From SIG673 sp045653945 (GTDB taxonomy: Bacteria > Bacillota > Clostridia > Oscillospirales > CAG-272): DNA of 64,000 nucleotides. Below the pieces are notes generated by a model. The model made no database searches and was not told the DNA's origin. It saw only the letters and a program-made list of their open reading frames with translations. Positions 46,524-55,255 of the stretch are shown piece after piece; position 1 is the stretch's first letter, and each line of letters starts with the position of its first letter. The stretch is from contig JAZOML010000045.1 in the NCBI GenBank assembly GCA_045653945.1, positions 52,387 through 116,386 on the forward strand, in the 5' to 3' direction. Made by a program: the position numbers and the translations under genes.

Positions 46524-47003
46524 ATGGCATCTCTTAACTTGAACAAGGTTATCCTTGCAGGACACCTTACCGCACAGCCCGAGCTTCGCCAGACCCCCAA
46601 CGGTGTTAGCGTAACGTCCTTTACTATCGCTATAAACCGTCGTTTTTCAAGAAGCGCTGAGGGCAATAACAACCAAAACGCAGGCGCAAACGCAAACGTT
46701 GATTTTATCAACTGCGTTGCTTGGCGTAACCAGGCTGATTTTGTAACCCGCTACTTCAAGAAGGGAAGCGCAATTTGCGTTACCGGTAGCATCCAGACCA
46801 GAAGCTGGACTGATCAGCAGGGACAAAAGCGCTACGCTACCGAGGTACTCGTAGATGAGGCAAACTTTGTTGATTCTAACGGTCAGGGTGGCACAGGCTT
46901 TGTGAATACGGATTCTTATGATTCCGCTCCTCAATTCGGCTCTACTCCCGCAGCAGAGGCTCAGTTTGAGGATATGTCGGGCGACGACGATCTTCCGTTC
47001 TAA
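46524..47003 (+). CDS. ssb: Single-stranded DNA-binding protein
   Basis: 159 aa, GGAGGG before the ATG. OB-fold start LNLNKVILAGHLTAQPELR, central VDFINCVAWRNQADFVTRYFKKG and acidic tail ending DDDLPF, the docking peptide for partner enzymes. Between rpsF and rpsR. Confidence 0.97.
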   Translation: MASLNLNKVILAGHLTAQPELRQTPNGVSVTSFTIAINRRFSRSAEGNNNQNAGANANVDFINCVAWRNQADFVTRYFKKGSAICVTGSIQTRSWTDQQGQKRYATEVLVDEANFVDSNGQGGTGFVNTDSYDSAPQFGSTPAAEAQFEDMSGDDDLPF

Positions 47004-47088
47004 TTTATAAGGAAGATAACCGCCTAATTCGTCTTAATCTATGAAAGGAGAAAGGTTTTTCTCACAAGAGAAAAATTATGTGTATAAA

Positions 47089-47391
47089 ATGGATACCGAA
47101 ATCGTAACCAATGCCGAAGAGGCAGTAGTAGAGCCTGCAGCAGTTGAAAACGCAAGACCTGCTCGCGCTCCTATGAACAGAGGTAAGCGTAGAAAGGTTT
47201 GCCAGTTCTGCGCAGACAAGATCGAGCACATCGATTACAAGGATATCAAGCGTCTTTCTAAGTGCGTTAGCGAGCGCTCCAAGATCCTTCCCCGCAGAGT
47301 TACCGGTACTTGTGCAAAGCATCAGCGTCAGGTAACTGTTGCTGTTAAGCGTGCAAGAGCTGTTGCACTTCTCGCATACATCAGCGACTAA
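47089..47391 (+). CDS. rpsR: 30S ribosomal protein S18, zinc-binding form
   Basis: 100 aa from the ATG at 47089. An in-frame ATG at 47041 would add 16 residues, but AAAGGAG lies just inside that extension, so neither start has an ideally spaced ribosome site. The core KVCQFCADKIEHIDYKDIKRL...GTCAKHQRQVTVAVKRAR is S18. Four cysteines (CQFC, KCV, TC) mark the C+ zinc-binding version. It carries an acidic N-terminal extension (DTEIVTNAEEAVVEPAA) longer than the usual 75-80 aa protein. Confidence 0.93.
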   Translation: MDTEIVTNAEEAVVEPAAVENARPARAPMNRGKRRKVCQFCADKIEHIDYKDIKRLSKCVSERSKILPRRVTGTCAKHQRQVTVAVKRARAVALLAYISD

Positions 47392-47399
47392 TAAAAAAC

Positions 47400-47427
47400 A
47401 AAAGCCCGAGAATTTCTCGGGCTTTTA
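47400..47427 (+). terminator. Rho-independent terminator after rpsR
   Basis: AAAGCCCGAGAA / TTCTCGGGCTTTT hairpin with TTTT tail. Confidence 0.92.
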
Positions 47428-47429
47428 TA

Positions 47430-47457
47430 TTGACTTTTTTTAAAAAATGTGTATAAT
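47430..47457 (+). promoter_or_regulatory. Sigma-A promoter of the folT-folC unit
   Basis: TTGACT (47430-47435), 16-nt spacer, TATAAT (47452-47457), directly upstream of the riboswitch. Confidence 0.85.
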
Positions 47458-47480
47458 ATAATATGTAATTTACGAAGAGT

Positions 47481-47594
47481 AAAAATATCGGCGTAAAGTG
47501 CCCTTAAAGCGAACGGGGAGTTGTCGCAGGGACGAAAAGTGGTTTAAACACTTGCGGTTGATATTTTGCATCCCGCTTCATACGGTCAAGGGCA
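47481..47594 (+). ncRNA. Tetrahydrofolate riboswitch
   Basis: Hallmarks of the THF class: stem AAAATATC (47482-47489) with GATATTTT (47560-47567), the GCGTAAAGTGCCC segment, GAACGGGGAGTTGTCG, GGGACGAAAAG and TTGCATCCCGC. TGCCCTT (47498-47504) can pair with AAGGGCA (47588-47594). The region between 47595 and the folT ATG has CCTT-type segments that could mask AAGGAGG, so control may be translational. It precedes a folate transporter and folylpolyglutamate synthase, the expected regulon. Confidence 0.88.
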
Positions 47595-47651
47595 GTAAAC
47601 CTTCTTTTTTACCTTTGCCATATGAGCTAAGGAAATAAGGAGGCTTTTTTT

Positions 47652-48230
47652 ATGAGAAAAAGAACGGTGCGAATATTCGGTAGCATAAATTCGCTTACCT
47701 TTTCTGCAATACTGTGCGCAATGAGTGTTGCTATCGGAATGTTTTGTAAAACGTATATGAACGGTGGAAACGGTCTGTTTCGCATAACGTTTGAAAATCT
47801 TCCGATAATAGTGTCGGGTATATTTTTCGGTCCGCTTATCGGTGCGGTAATAGGGGGCGCAAGTGATTTAATAAGCTACGTACTATCGCCTCAAGTATAC
47901 CCGCCAAACATTATAGTAACCGTAGGTGCAATATCAATAGGTCTTGTTTCAGGACTTGTTTCGCGCTTTGTGGTTAAAAAAAGAGGGTATAAAAAAATAA
48001 TAATATCGGGAATTTCTGCTCATATTATCGGCTCGATGATAATAAAACCGCTAGGTCTTTTTCAATTTTACGGATATGCAGTGCTCCTCAGAATACCATT
48101 TTACGTTGCAATAGCTACTATTGAAATAGCACTTATTTGTCTGCTTTACAAAAACAGAAATTTCAGAAAAATATTCGAGGACACTTTAAAGGAACAGCAC
48201 ACGGGAAGGGGGAAGCCTGATGACATATAA
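47652..48230 (+). CDS. folT: Folate ECF transporter substrate-binding component FolT
   Basis: 192 aa, AAGGAGG before the ATG. Six hydrophobic segments in the S-component pattern; TFSAILCAMSVAIGM, FRITFENLPIIVSGIFFGPLIGAVIGGASDLI and PQVYPPNIIVTVGAISIGLVSGL are FolT-like. Needs the shared EcfT/EcfA module, not in this window. Under the THF riboswitch; overlaps folC by 11 nt. Confidence 0.92.
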   Translation: MRKRTVRIFGSINSLTFSAILCAMSVAIGMFCKTYMNGGNGLFRITFENLPIIVSGIFFGPLIGAVIGGASDLISYVLSPQVYPPNIIVTVGAISIGLVSGLVSRFVVKKRGYKKIIISGISAHIIGSMIIKPLGLFQFYGYAVLLRIPFYVAIATIEIALICLLYKNRNFRKIFEDTLKEQHTGRGKPDDI

Positions 48231-49500
48231 CGAAGCGCTGGAATATATACATTCCGTCTGCTGGAAGGGCTCACGTCCCGGACTTGAAAGGATAACTGAG
48301 CTTTGCAGACGACTCGGAAACCCACAAAACGACCTTAAATTTATTCACGTTACGGGTACAAACGGTAAAGGCTCAACCTGTGCTATGACCGAGAGTATTT
48401 TAAGGCAGGCGGGATTTAAAACGGGACTTTTCACCTCTCCCTACGTTAAAGAATTTAATGAACGTATGCGAATTAACGGTGAAAACGTGTCTGATGAGCG
48501 CCTTGCTTACGTTACCTCGCTTGTTAAGCCCCACGCAGACGCTATGAGTGATGCCCCCACCGAATTTGAATTGATAACTGCTATTGCGTTTATGCTCTTT
48601 AAGCTTGAAGGATGTGAGATAGTAGTCCTTGAGGCAGGTATGGGTGGACGCCTTGACAGTACCAACGTTATTGAAAAAAGCGTTGTTTCGGTGATTACGG
48701 GCGTTGCGCTTGAGCACACCGAATACCTTGGAGATACGATAGAGAAGATAGCCTACGAAAAGGCGGGTATCATCAAAAAAGGCTGCCCCGTAGTCTACGG
48801 CGGACTTGATGCAAAGACAAAGGGCGAGGCATACAGTGTAATAGAAAAACGAGCAAAAAAGCTTAACGCACCCCTCGTTTGCGTTGATTATGACCGCTTG
48901 AACGTGCATAGCGCAACCCTTGAGGGCACTGTTCTTGACTACGTTAGCCTTTATGACCTTAAGCTCCCCCTACTTGGGCTTTACCAACCTCAAAACTGTG
49001 CAAAGGCGCTTGAAATTATCGGTACGCTCAGACTTTGGAATTATAATATCAGCGACGCCGCTATAAGAGTAGGTCTTGAAAAGACCGTTTGGCGTGCAAG
49101 ATTTGAAAAACTGCTAGACACCCCACTTGTTCTATATGACGGTTCGCATAATCCCGAGGGAATTGACCTTGCTTATAAGACCTTGAAGCACTACTTCGGT
49201 GATAAAAAGGTCAATATTTTAACAGGCGTTATGGCTGATAAGGACTATCACGGTATGATGAGCACCCTCGCTCCGCTTGTAAACGAGGCGTTTTGTATTA
49301 CACCAGATAACCCTCGTTCACTACCTGCAAAGGACCTTAAAAACACTTTTGAGGCGTTAGGGGTTAAAGCGACGGCGTATAAGACAACCCACGATGCTGT
49401 AAAAACTGCAATAGAGGAAAGTAAGAAAGCAGATACACCGCTTATCTGCCTTGGCTCACTTTATATGTATGCCGAGATTACCGATGCGATGAATTTATAA
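48220..49500 (+). CDS. folC: Folylpolyglutamate synthase / dihydrofolate synthase
   Basis: 426 aa. Mur-ligase fold: FIHVTGTNGKGSTCAMTESIL (P-loop), TSPYVKEFNERMRINGE, VLEAGMGGRLDSTNVI, ITGVALEHTEYLGDTIEKIAYEKAGIIK and DGSHNPEGI. Adds glutamates to folates, trapping them in the cell. Start overlaps the end of folT, with GGGAAGGGGG upstream. Same riboswitch control. Confidence 0.96.
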   Translation: MTYNEALEYIHSVCWKGSRPGLERITELCRRLGNPQNDLKFIHVTGTNGKGSTCAMTESILRQAGFKTGLFTSPYVKEFNERMRINGENVSDERLAYVTSLVKPHADAMSDAPTEFELITAIAFMLFKLEGCEIVVLEAGMGGRLDSTNVIEKSVVSVITGVALEHTEYLGDTIEKIAYEKAGIIKKGCPVVYGGLDAKTKGEAYSVIEKRAKKLNAPLVCVDYDRLNVHSATLEGTVLDYVSLYDLKLPLLGLYQPQNCAKALEIIGTLRLWNYNISDAAIRVGLEKTVWRARFEKLLDTPLVLYDGSHNPEGIDLAYKTLKHYFGDKKVNILTGVMADKDYHGMMSTLAPLVNEAFCITPDNPRSLPAKDLKNTFEALGVKATAYKTTHDAVKTAIEESKKADTPLICLGSLYMYAEITDAMNL

Positions 49501-49504
49501 ATAA

Positions 49505-49532
49505 AAACGGCAACCGAAACGGTTGCCGTTAT
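49505..49532. terminator. Rho-independent terminator between convergent folC and cupin genes
   Basis: AACGGCAACCG / CGGTTGCCGTT stem, AAA loop, A-run left and T-rich right. Confidence 0.9.
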
Positions 49533-49544
49533 TTTGTTTGTATC

Positions 49545-49874
49545 TTAACCTAAGAAATCTTCTCTGTGAGGAGTGAAAATATCAAGCATAAGCGAATCGT
49601 CCTCAAGGCAAAGCAGTGAGTGAGGCTCGTTTGCCTCACAGTAGAAGCAGTCGCCACCGTGAAGTATCTTCTTTTCGCCGTTAACGGTAGCCTCAAACGT
49701 ACCTTTTATAATGTATCCGCACTGACGGTGGGGGTGAGTGTGCTTTGCGCCGAGCATTCCCTTTTGCCATTTAAGCTCGCATACCATAAGGTCATCGATA
49801 TATCCCTTTATTGTACGGATAACGCCGTTGTCGAGAAGCTTTTCGTTTTCCTCTTTATGCGTGTAAAAAAACAT
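49545..49874 (-). CDS. Small cupin-domain protein
   Basis: 109 aa, AAGGAA before the ATG. Cupin motif 1 KHTHPHRQCGYIIKGTFEATV (metal His) and motif 2 GGDCFYCEANEPHSL. Single-domain cupins bind a metal and may act as isomerases or sensors; function unknown. 11 nt after aconitase, so co-transcribed. Confidence 0.85.
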   Translation of the reverse strand: MFFYTHKEENEKLLDNGVIRTIKGYIDDLMVCELKWQKGMLGAKHTHPHRQCGYIIKGTFEATVNGEKKILHGGDCFYCEANEPHSLLCLEDDSLMLDIFTPHREDFLG

Positions 49875-49885
49875 AGCTTTTTTCC

Positions 49886-52075
49886 TTATTGGTTATTTCT
49901 GTAATAATTGATAAGGCAACCGTCGAGAATTATTGTACGCTCGTCTTCGGTAAGAGTAGGCAGGTTAAGAGTGATTTCCTTCATATCCTTGCCAACGTAT
50001 GCCTTGACCTGCTCTGCGCCGTTCTTTACTGCTTCCTTAATGCCGGGAACGAAAATGTAGTCGCCGTTGTCAAAGGGAAGTGCGTTTTCGTCGCAATCAA
50101 AGGTGAAGGGAAGCATACCCCAGTTGATAAGGTTGGAGCGATAACGCTTGGTTGCGTACTCCTTTGCGATGTTAGCCATACCGCCAAGCACCTTTTGACA
50201 GGACGCTGCCTGCTCACGGGCGGAGCCGTCGCCGGGCTTTACTGCGTAAACAACTGAGCCGATAAGAGCTTTTTCGGGTGCGTTAAAGCCTGCGCCCTTA
50301 ACTGCGGAGTAGAACTCCTCAATGCCCTCGCCCTTGCGCTCGGCATTGAGTGTGCGAACAGCCTTTGCTCTGCCAACGTATGCAGGATCTTTTCTTGAAA
50401 GGGTGAACTCGGAAAGAGCCTCGGGATTGGAACGGTAGGACGAGGTTTCGCCTGAGGGGATAAGCTCGTCAGTAGTAGTTACGGGGTCGGTGATTACCGA
50501 GGCTACACGCAAAATGAGGTCGTCGGTAAGTGCAGGGAACTCAGGCCAGTCGCGGATGTTAGGACCGAATTGAAGCTCGGCACTTGCGTCCGCCTTGCCA
50601 AAGCCCTTGTAGAGTCGGTTTGTGTAAACCGTATCGTCAAATTTGTAGGTAGAGGGAGTGTAATTTACGTCAAGCGAGGTTGCGGGAGTCAGGATACCGC
50701 CGTTTGCCGCCGTTGCCGCAATGGAACGGGCGTCCATAAGAGCAACCGAAGCGCTTTGTCCCTGACCGGGCTTTGAGCCTTCTCTGTTGGGGAAGTTTCT
50801 TGTGCTATGACGGATACTGAGTCCGCCGTTTGAAGGAACGTCGCCTGCGCCAAAGCAAGGGCCGCAAAAAGCGGTGCGGAGCGTAACGCCCGATGCCATA
50901 AGAGTAGAGGCAAAGCCATTGCGGATAAGCTCCATATAAACGGGCTGAGATGCGGGGTAAGCGGAAAGTGCAAATGCACCGTTACCGATAGAGCCGTTTT
51001 TGAGTATATCGGCAGCAGCGGTGAGGTTGTCATAAGTACCGCCTGCACAACCGGCGATAACACCCTGATCGCAGTGAATTTTGCCGTCCTTTCCGAGCTT
51101 GTCAAGAAGTCCGTATTCCTTTAAGATTACGTCGGCATTAGCTTGAAGCTCGTTTATGGAGTAGACGTTCGAGGGGTGAGAGGGAAGTGCAATGTTGCAC
51201 TCAACCTTGGAAAGGTCGATTTTAACCATTCCATCGTAGTAAGCGATACCGTTTACGGATAATTTCTTGTAAGCCTCGGGGCGTCTGTGATTTACATAGT
51301 AACGCTCGGTTTCCTCATCTGTTTCCCAAATAGAGGAAAGACAGGTTGTTTCGGTGGTCATAACGTCGATACCGTTACGGTATTCGATAGGAAGGGAAGC
51401 GATACCCTCGCCAACGAATTCAAGAACCTTGTTCTTTACAAATCCGGACTTGAATACTGCGCCGATAAGCTCAAGCGCAACGTCCTGAGGTCCAACGCCG
51501 GGACGGGGTGCGCCCGTAAGATAAACTGCGATAACCTCGGGACGTGCAACGTCGTAGGTCTTGCAAAGGAGCTGCTTAACAAGCTCAGGACCGCCCTCGC
51601 CGATTGCCATAGTACCAAGTGCGCCGTAACGGGTGTGGCTGTCTGAACCGAGTATCATTTTACCGCAGCCGCTCATCATCTCACGCATAAAGGAGTGAAT
51701 AACCGCCTGATGTGCGGGAACGTAGATGCCGCCGTACTTCTTTGCGGCGGAAAGACCGAACATATGGTCGTCCTCGTTAATCGTGCCTCCAACAGCGCAA
51801 AGACTGTTGTGGCAGTTGGTAAGAACGTAAGGAATAGGGAACTCTTTGAGTCCACTTGCTCTTGCCGTCTGGATAATACCAACGTATGTAATATCGTGCG
51901 ATGCCAGTGCATCGAATTTGATTTTAAGATTGTTTTCATCTCCCGAAACGTTGTGTGCCGAGAGGATACCGTATGCAAGTGTGTTTTTTCTTGCTTCTTC
52001 CTTTGAAACGGAGCAGTCGGTGAGAACTTCTCTGCCGTTTTTGAGGAAAACGCCGCCGTTTATAAGCTCTGCCAT
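49886..52075 (-). CDS. Aconitate hydratase-family protein
   Basis: 729 aa. Start at 52075 (MAELINGGVFLKNG), eight nt after AAAGGAA. Aconitase signatures: LGSDSHTRYGALGTMAIGEGG, a Cys in GVIAGCAGGTYDNL, and CGPCFGAGDVPSNGGLSIRHSTRNFPNREG (two 4Fe-4S Cys). C-terminal swivel domain ends KEITLNLPTLTEDER. Citrate-isocitrate interconversion is likely; a related hydro-lyase is possible. It belongs to the ~730-aa clostridial branch rather than the 900-aa AcnA type. Confidence 0.85.
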   Translation of the reverse strand: MAELINGGVFLKNGREVLTDCSVSKEEARKNTLAYGILSAHNVSGDENNLKIKFDALASHDITYVGIIQTARASGLKEFPIPYVLTNCHNSLCAVGGTINEDDHMFGLSAAKKYGGIYVPAHQAVIHSFMREMMSGCGKMILGSDSHTRYGALGTMAIGEGGPELVKQLLCKTYDVARPEVIAVYLTGAPRPGVGPQDVALELIGAVFKSGFVKNKVLEFVGEGIASLPIEYRNGIDVMTTETTCLSSIWETDEETERYYVNHRRPEAYKKLSVNGIAYYDGMVKIDLSKVECNIALPSHPSNVYSINELQANADVILKEYGLLDKLGKDGKIHCDQGVIAGCAGGTYDNLTAAADILKNGSIGNGAFALSAYPASQPVYMELIRNGFASTLMASGVTLRTAFCGPCFGAGDVPSNGGLSIRHSTRNFPNREGSKPGQGQSASVALMDARSIAATAANGGILTPATSLDVNYTPSTYKFDDTVYTNRLYKGFGKADASAELQFGPNIRDWPEFPALTDDLILRVASVITDPVTTTDELIPSGETSSYRSNPEALSEFTLSRKDPAYVGRAKAVRTLNAERKGEGIEEFYSAVKGAGFNAPEKALIGSVVYAVKPGDGSAREQAASCQKVLGGMANIAKEYATKRYRSNLINWGMLPFTFDCDENALPFDNGDYIFVPGIKEAVKNGAEQVKAYVGKDMKEITLNLPTLTEDERTIILDGCLINYYRNNQ

Positions 52076-52119
52076 TTTATGTATTCCTTTCACTAAAAGT
52101 GGATTTTTCTAACGAAAAT

Positions 52120-52148
52120 ATTATACTATAATCCTATGCAAATGTCAA
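52120..52148 (-). promoter_or_regulatory. Sigma-A promoter of aconitase-cupin
   Basis: Minus strand TTGACA (52148-52143), 17-nt spacer, TATAAT (52125-52120): perfect consensus. Confidence 0.92.
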
Positions 52149-52197
52149 GGTGAGAAAAAAATATTTTATATAAATATAAAAATATTATTTAAAACTA

Positions 52198-52226
52198 TTG
52201 CAAAACGTGAAAAGTGGGTGTATAAT
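52198..52226 (+). promoter_or_regulatory. Sigma-A promoter for the gene at 52256
   Basis: TTGCAA (52198-52203), 17-nt spacer, TATAAT (52221-52226); divergent from the aconitase promoter. Confidence 0.85.
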
Positions 52227-52255
52227 AATGAGAGAATATTTAAAATGGGGGAAGT

Positions 52256-53116
52256 ATGGATAAGGAAACGCTTATTAGTATCAAGGGTGCAGAACAGCAT
52301 TATTTTGAAAAAAGAATAATTCGTATAATATCAATAGCTCTTGCTTTGCTGCTCGGCGTAATCCTTGCACTTGCATTTGCGCTTGATTTTGAACCGGATA
52401 AGGCGCTGTTTAAAAATGGCAGTGTGCTTGGCGGTATTTCCTTTTACGGTTTACTTTTCAGTGTTGCAGTAATACTTGCTTTAACCCCGATAATCGTTAA
52501 GCGGGAAAAGCCTGCCGAGCCTTGTCTTCCCGATTCGGATAAATACACCGATTACTATACTCTTGATAACGCATTTGTACGCATTTTCAGGATTTGCGCT
52601 TCGGTGGCTGTTGTTTTGCAGGGGATAGTGCGTTTTATAGCGGAGCTAGAAAACGACAGCCCGATTATGAATACGCTTAACCTTTTGCTTCCAATATTTC
52701 TTGCGCTTTATTTAGTGCCAGAGTTTGCAAATAAAATAGGCTTTTTTGGAGATAAAACACATATAGTCTGCGGCATTATTTCTTTGCCTTGGTTTGTTAT
52801 TGGGGTGATTAATACCTATAAGCAAATTGACTTTGCGTTTGCATCTAGCTACCTTGTGCTTTCGCAGGTGGGGTATATTTTAATTTTGCTTGCACTTGTT
52901 TATGAAATGCGCTACCACATTGACGGCACTTATGTAAGGACAAGACTTGCCATATCCTGTGCGGCATTTACCTACGGTGCGGCATTTGGTCTTGGAAGAG
53001 TGGTAATGCTAATAACTGTTGGTCAGATATCTATTTCGGATACCTCATCGGCTATCATTTGCTTTGTTATATCTCTTTATTTTGGAGTACGAATATTCTT
53101 TTACGAGGAAGACTAA
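52256..53116 (+). CDS. Polytopic membrane protein, unknown
   Basis: 286 aa, GGGGGAAGT at the start. About eight hydrophobic segments beginning after a short cytoplasmic N-terminus (MDKETLISIKGAEQHYFEKR). No signature motif. Followed after 3 nt by the AEC transporter, so the same transcript. Confidence 0.72.
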   Translation: MDKETLISIKGAEQHYFEKRIIRIISIALALLLGVILALAFALDFEPDKALFKNGSVLGGISFYGLLFSVAVILALTPIIVKREKPAEPCLPDSDKYTDYYTLDNAFVRIFRICASVAVVLQGIVRFIAELENDSPIMNTLNLLLPIFLALYLVPEFANKIGFFGDKTHIVCGIISLPWFVIGVINTYKQIDFAFASSYLVLSQVGYILILLALVYEMRYHIDGTYVRTRLAISCAAFTYGAAFGLGRVVMLITVGQISISDTSSAIICFVISLYFGVRIFFYEED

Positions 53117-53119
53117 AAA

Positions 53120-54085
53120 ATGTTTTTTGATTTGTTTCGTGCGGTACTGATACTGTTTGTAATGATAATTCCGGGCTTTATAATGCGGAAATTAAAGCTT
53201 GCAGGCGATACGCTGCCGCTTGGATTTGCAAACACGATACTTTATATAACGCAGCCGGCTATGCTTGTAGTAGGCTTTTGGCGTGCCCGAGATTTAGGCA
53301 TAATAAAGGACGCGCTTGTCGTTTTGGTGCTTTCGTTCCTTACGCATATACTCTTTTTACTTGCTGTTAAGCTTTTTTATAAGGGGGCGGACAAGGCAAG
53401 ACAAAAGGTTTATCGCTTCGGTACGGTTTTTTCAAACGCAGGCTATATGGGTATACCACTTATTGAAATGGCGGTTTCGGAGGAGGCGACGATATACGCC
53501 TCTATATACCTGATTGCGTTTAATTTCTTTTGTTGGTCTTACGGTGCACTTATCTATTCCGAGGATAAGTCTTATATATCCCCTTTTAAGATGTTTGTCA
53601 ATGCGGCAACGATACCCACGCTTATCGGTATAATAATTTTTGCAACCGACTTTTCTTGCGTAATCCCCGCACCGATATCTGAATTTATTTACGATGCACT
53701 TACAATGCTCAAAAACACCGTTGCTCCGATGTCTATGATGATAATCGGTATGCGACTTGCCGACCTTAAACTAAAAGGAGCGTTTAAGGACGCATATATG
53801 TATCTTGGATTTGCCCTGCGTTTGCTTGTTTTCCCTCTTGGTGCATTTGGGCTCATAGTTATCACCAAGCTTATCGGACTTGAAACGATAGACGCATTTA
53901 AGGTTGTGCTTATTTGCTCGGCAACCCCCGTTGCATCGGCAACGAGTATGTTTGCGGAAAAATTCCACTCCGATACCGTTTCGGCATCAAAATTTGTTTC
54001 GTTCAGTACGGTGCTTTCTCTTGCGACGATGCCGCTTATGGCACTGCTGCTTGAAGTTATACCGTTTATTCCAAGTCTGATATGA
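53120..54085 (+). CDS. AEC-family transporter
   Basis: 321 aa, GAGGAAG before the ATG. About ten hydrophobic helices; AEC landmarks include VRAVL-like start, PGFIMRKLKLAGD, FGTVFSNAGYMGIPLIE (NxGxxGxP), and the second-half ATPVASATSMFAEKFHSD. Members are permeases for organic acids or similar solutes; substrate unknown. Overlaps the DUF559 gene (ATGA). Confidence 0.88.
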   Translation: MFFDLFRAVLILFVMIIPGFIMRKLKLAGDTLPLGFANTILYITQPAMLVVGFWRARDLGIIKDALVVLVLSFLTHILFLLAVKLFYKGADKARQKVYRFGTVFSNAGYMGIPLIEMAVSEEATIYASIYLIAFNFFCWSYGALIYSEDKSYISPFKMFVNAATIPTLIGIIIFATDFSCVIPAPISEFIYDALTMLKNTVAPMSMMIIGMRLADLKLKGAFKDAYMYLGFALRLLVFPLGAFGLIVITKLIGLETIDAFKVVLICSATPVASATSMFAEKFHSDTVSASKFVSFSTVLSLATMPLMALLLEVIPFIPSLI

Positions 54086-54444
54086 AAAAAGATAATTATA
54101 ACGCCAAATTAAAGAATTTTTCTCGAAGCATGCGTAAAGATATGACTTCAGAGGAGCTTCATTTATGGCTGGATTTTCTTAAAGATTTGCCGTTTACAGT
54201 AAACAGACAGAAAATTATTGGAAACTATATCGTAGATTTTTTCTGCGCAAGCGGTAAAATAGTAATCGAAATAGACGGGGAATCGCATTTTACCGAAAAG
54301 GGAATAGCTTATGATAAAGAAAGAGATGAGTATTTAAAAAGTCTTGGACTAATCGTATTGAGGTATTCAAACGATTCTATAGTTAACTACTTTGATGTGG
54401 TTTGCGCAGATATTTTGAAGCATTTACCTAAAATTACCACTTGA
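54082..54444 (+). CDS. DUF559 (VSR-like) endonuclease-fold protein
   Basis: 120 aa. ARSMR-type start (NFSRSMRKDMTSEELHLW), FTVNRQKIIGNYIVDFFCASGKIVIEIDGESHF and VLRYSNDSIV are DUF559 hallmarks; the fold is PD-(D/E)xK with active residues in YIVDFFC and IEIDG. Role of stand-alone DUF559 proteins is not settled. Start overlaps the stop of the AEC gene, so expression is coupled. Confidence 0.9.
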   Translation: MKKDNYNAKLKNFSRSMRKDMTSEELHLWLDFLKDLPFTVNRQKIIGNYIVDFFCASGKIVIEIDGESHFTEKGIAYDKERDEYLKSLGLIVLRYSNDSIVNYFDVVCADILKHLPKITT

Positions 54445-54450
54445 TTTAAA

Positions 54451-54497
54451 CACCTCATCCACCGCGAGGCGGTCCCCCTTCCCCATCAAGGGGAAGG
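54451..54497 (+). repeat. 47-bp repeat, left copy (inverted partner at 55182)
   Basis: Two adjacent hairpins: CCGC-GAG-GCGG and CCTTCCCC-ATCAA-GGGGAAGG, preceded by CACCTCATCCA. The reverse complement occurs at 55182-55228 with only two differences (45/47). I recall repeats of this look scattered between genes in gut Firmicutes genomes; possibly MITE-like. Confidence 0.9.
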
Positions 54498-54586
54498 TCA
54501 GAAAATTGGAATGCTTTATTATCAACATTAGTTGTTTTGTAGGAATAACACCATTGAAAATAATTTACAAAAAAGGATAGATGCTT

Positions 54587-55105
54587 ATGCCAACTATAGC
54601 TATAATTTTCTTTATCCTTGGTTTTGGCGCTACAGTGTTATACTATAACTCCAAAATCAAGCATGATAAATTTATGAATTCTAAAGAACTTGAACAAATT
54701 ACTCACGAAAAGTCTTGCAAAATACAAGAGTTGGAAGCAAGGTTAGACGAAACACGGAAACAAATTATTGAGAATACAGTTGTCGCGATAATGCTAAATG
54801 ACGAACAGTACAAAGACTATTCAATTCCTTTAGTTGTTGATATGGTGTTGGCTCATAGTCCTACACAAAATTATAATTTGTACAACATAGAACACTGCAC
54901 ATATGAAAATATCAAAGATACCCTCATATATACGATAAAAATGCATGACAGTATCAGATTACTTAGATGCTTAATGGATGAACGACAACTATCATATGAC
55001 GACGATGCTGATTTAATGTGGTTTTTTGATGAAGATTTACCTTTAAAAGAATTAACCGAAGATTACGCTAATGAAGTAATCGACAACTGGTTAAAGGAAA
55101 TGTAA
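54587..55105 (+). CDS. Orphan membrane-anchored coiled-coil protein between inverted repeats
   Basis: 172 aa from the ATG at 54587, nine nt after AAAGGA; an ATG at 54581 is also possible. N-terminal hydrophobic segment (about residues 2-19), then a charged helix (KELEQITHEKSCKIQELEARLDETRKQI) and an acidic C-terminal helical domain with Cys, Trp and Asp-rich DDDADLMWFFDED. More AT-rich with more AAA/ATA codons than its neighbours, which suggests acquisition. Flanked on both sides by the 47-bp inverted repeats. Function unknown. Confidence 0.6.
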   Translation: MPTIAIIFFILGFGATVLYYNSKIKHDKFMNSKELEQITHEKSCKIQELEARLDETRKQIIENTVVAIMLNDEQYKDYSIPLVVDMVLAHSPTQNYNLYNIEHCTYENIKDTLIYTIKMHDSIRLLRCLMDERQLSYDDDADLMWFFDEDLPLKELTEDYANEVIDNWLKEM

Positions 55106-55181
55106 CTTGTGTTTTGAGCAAGGCTTAAAAACAACGAAATACATTGGTATTGAAAACTGTGGAAATTATAGACAAAAAAGC

Positions 55182-55228
55182 CCTTCCCCTTGATGGGGAA
55201 GGGGGACCGCTTTGCGGTGGATGAGGTG
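55182..55228 (-). repeat. 47-bp repeat, right copy (inverted)
   Basis: Reverse complement of the repeat at 54451-54497; differs at two positions, both in the loop region of the first hairpin (AAA for GAG). Ends 27 nt before the HAD gene. Confidence 0.9.
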
Positions 55229-55255
55229 TACTTAAAATTTGCAAAAGGATAAAAT

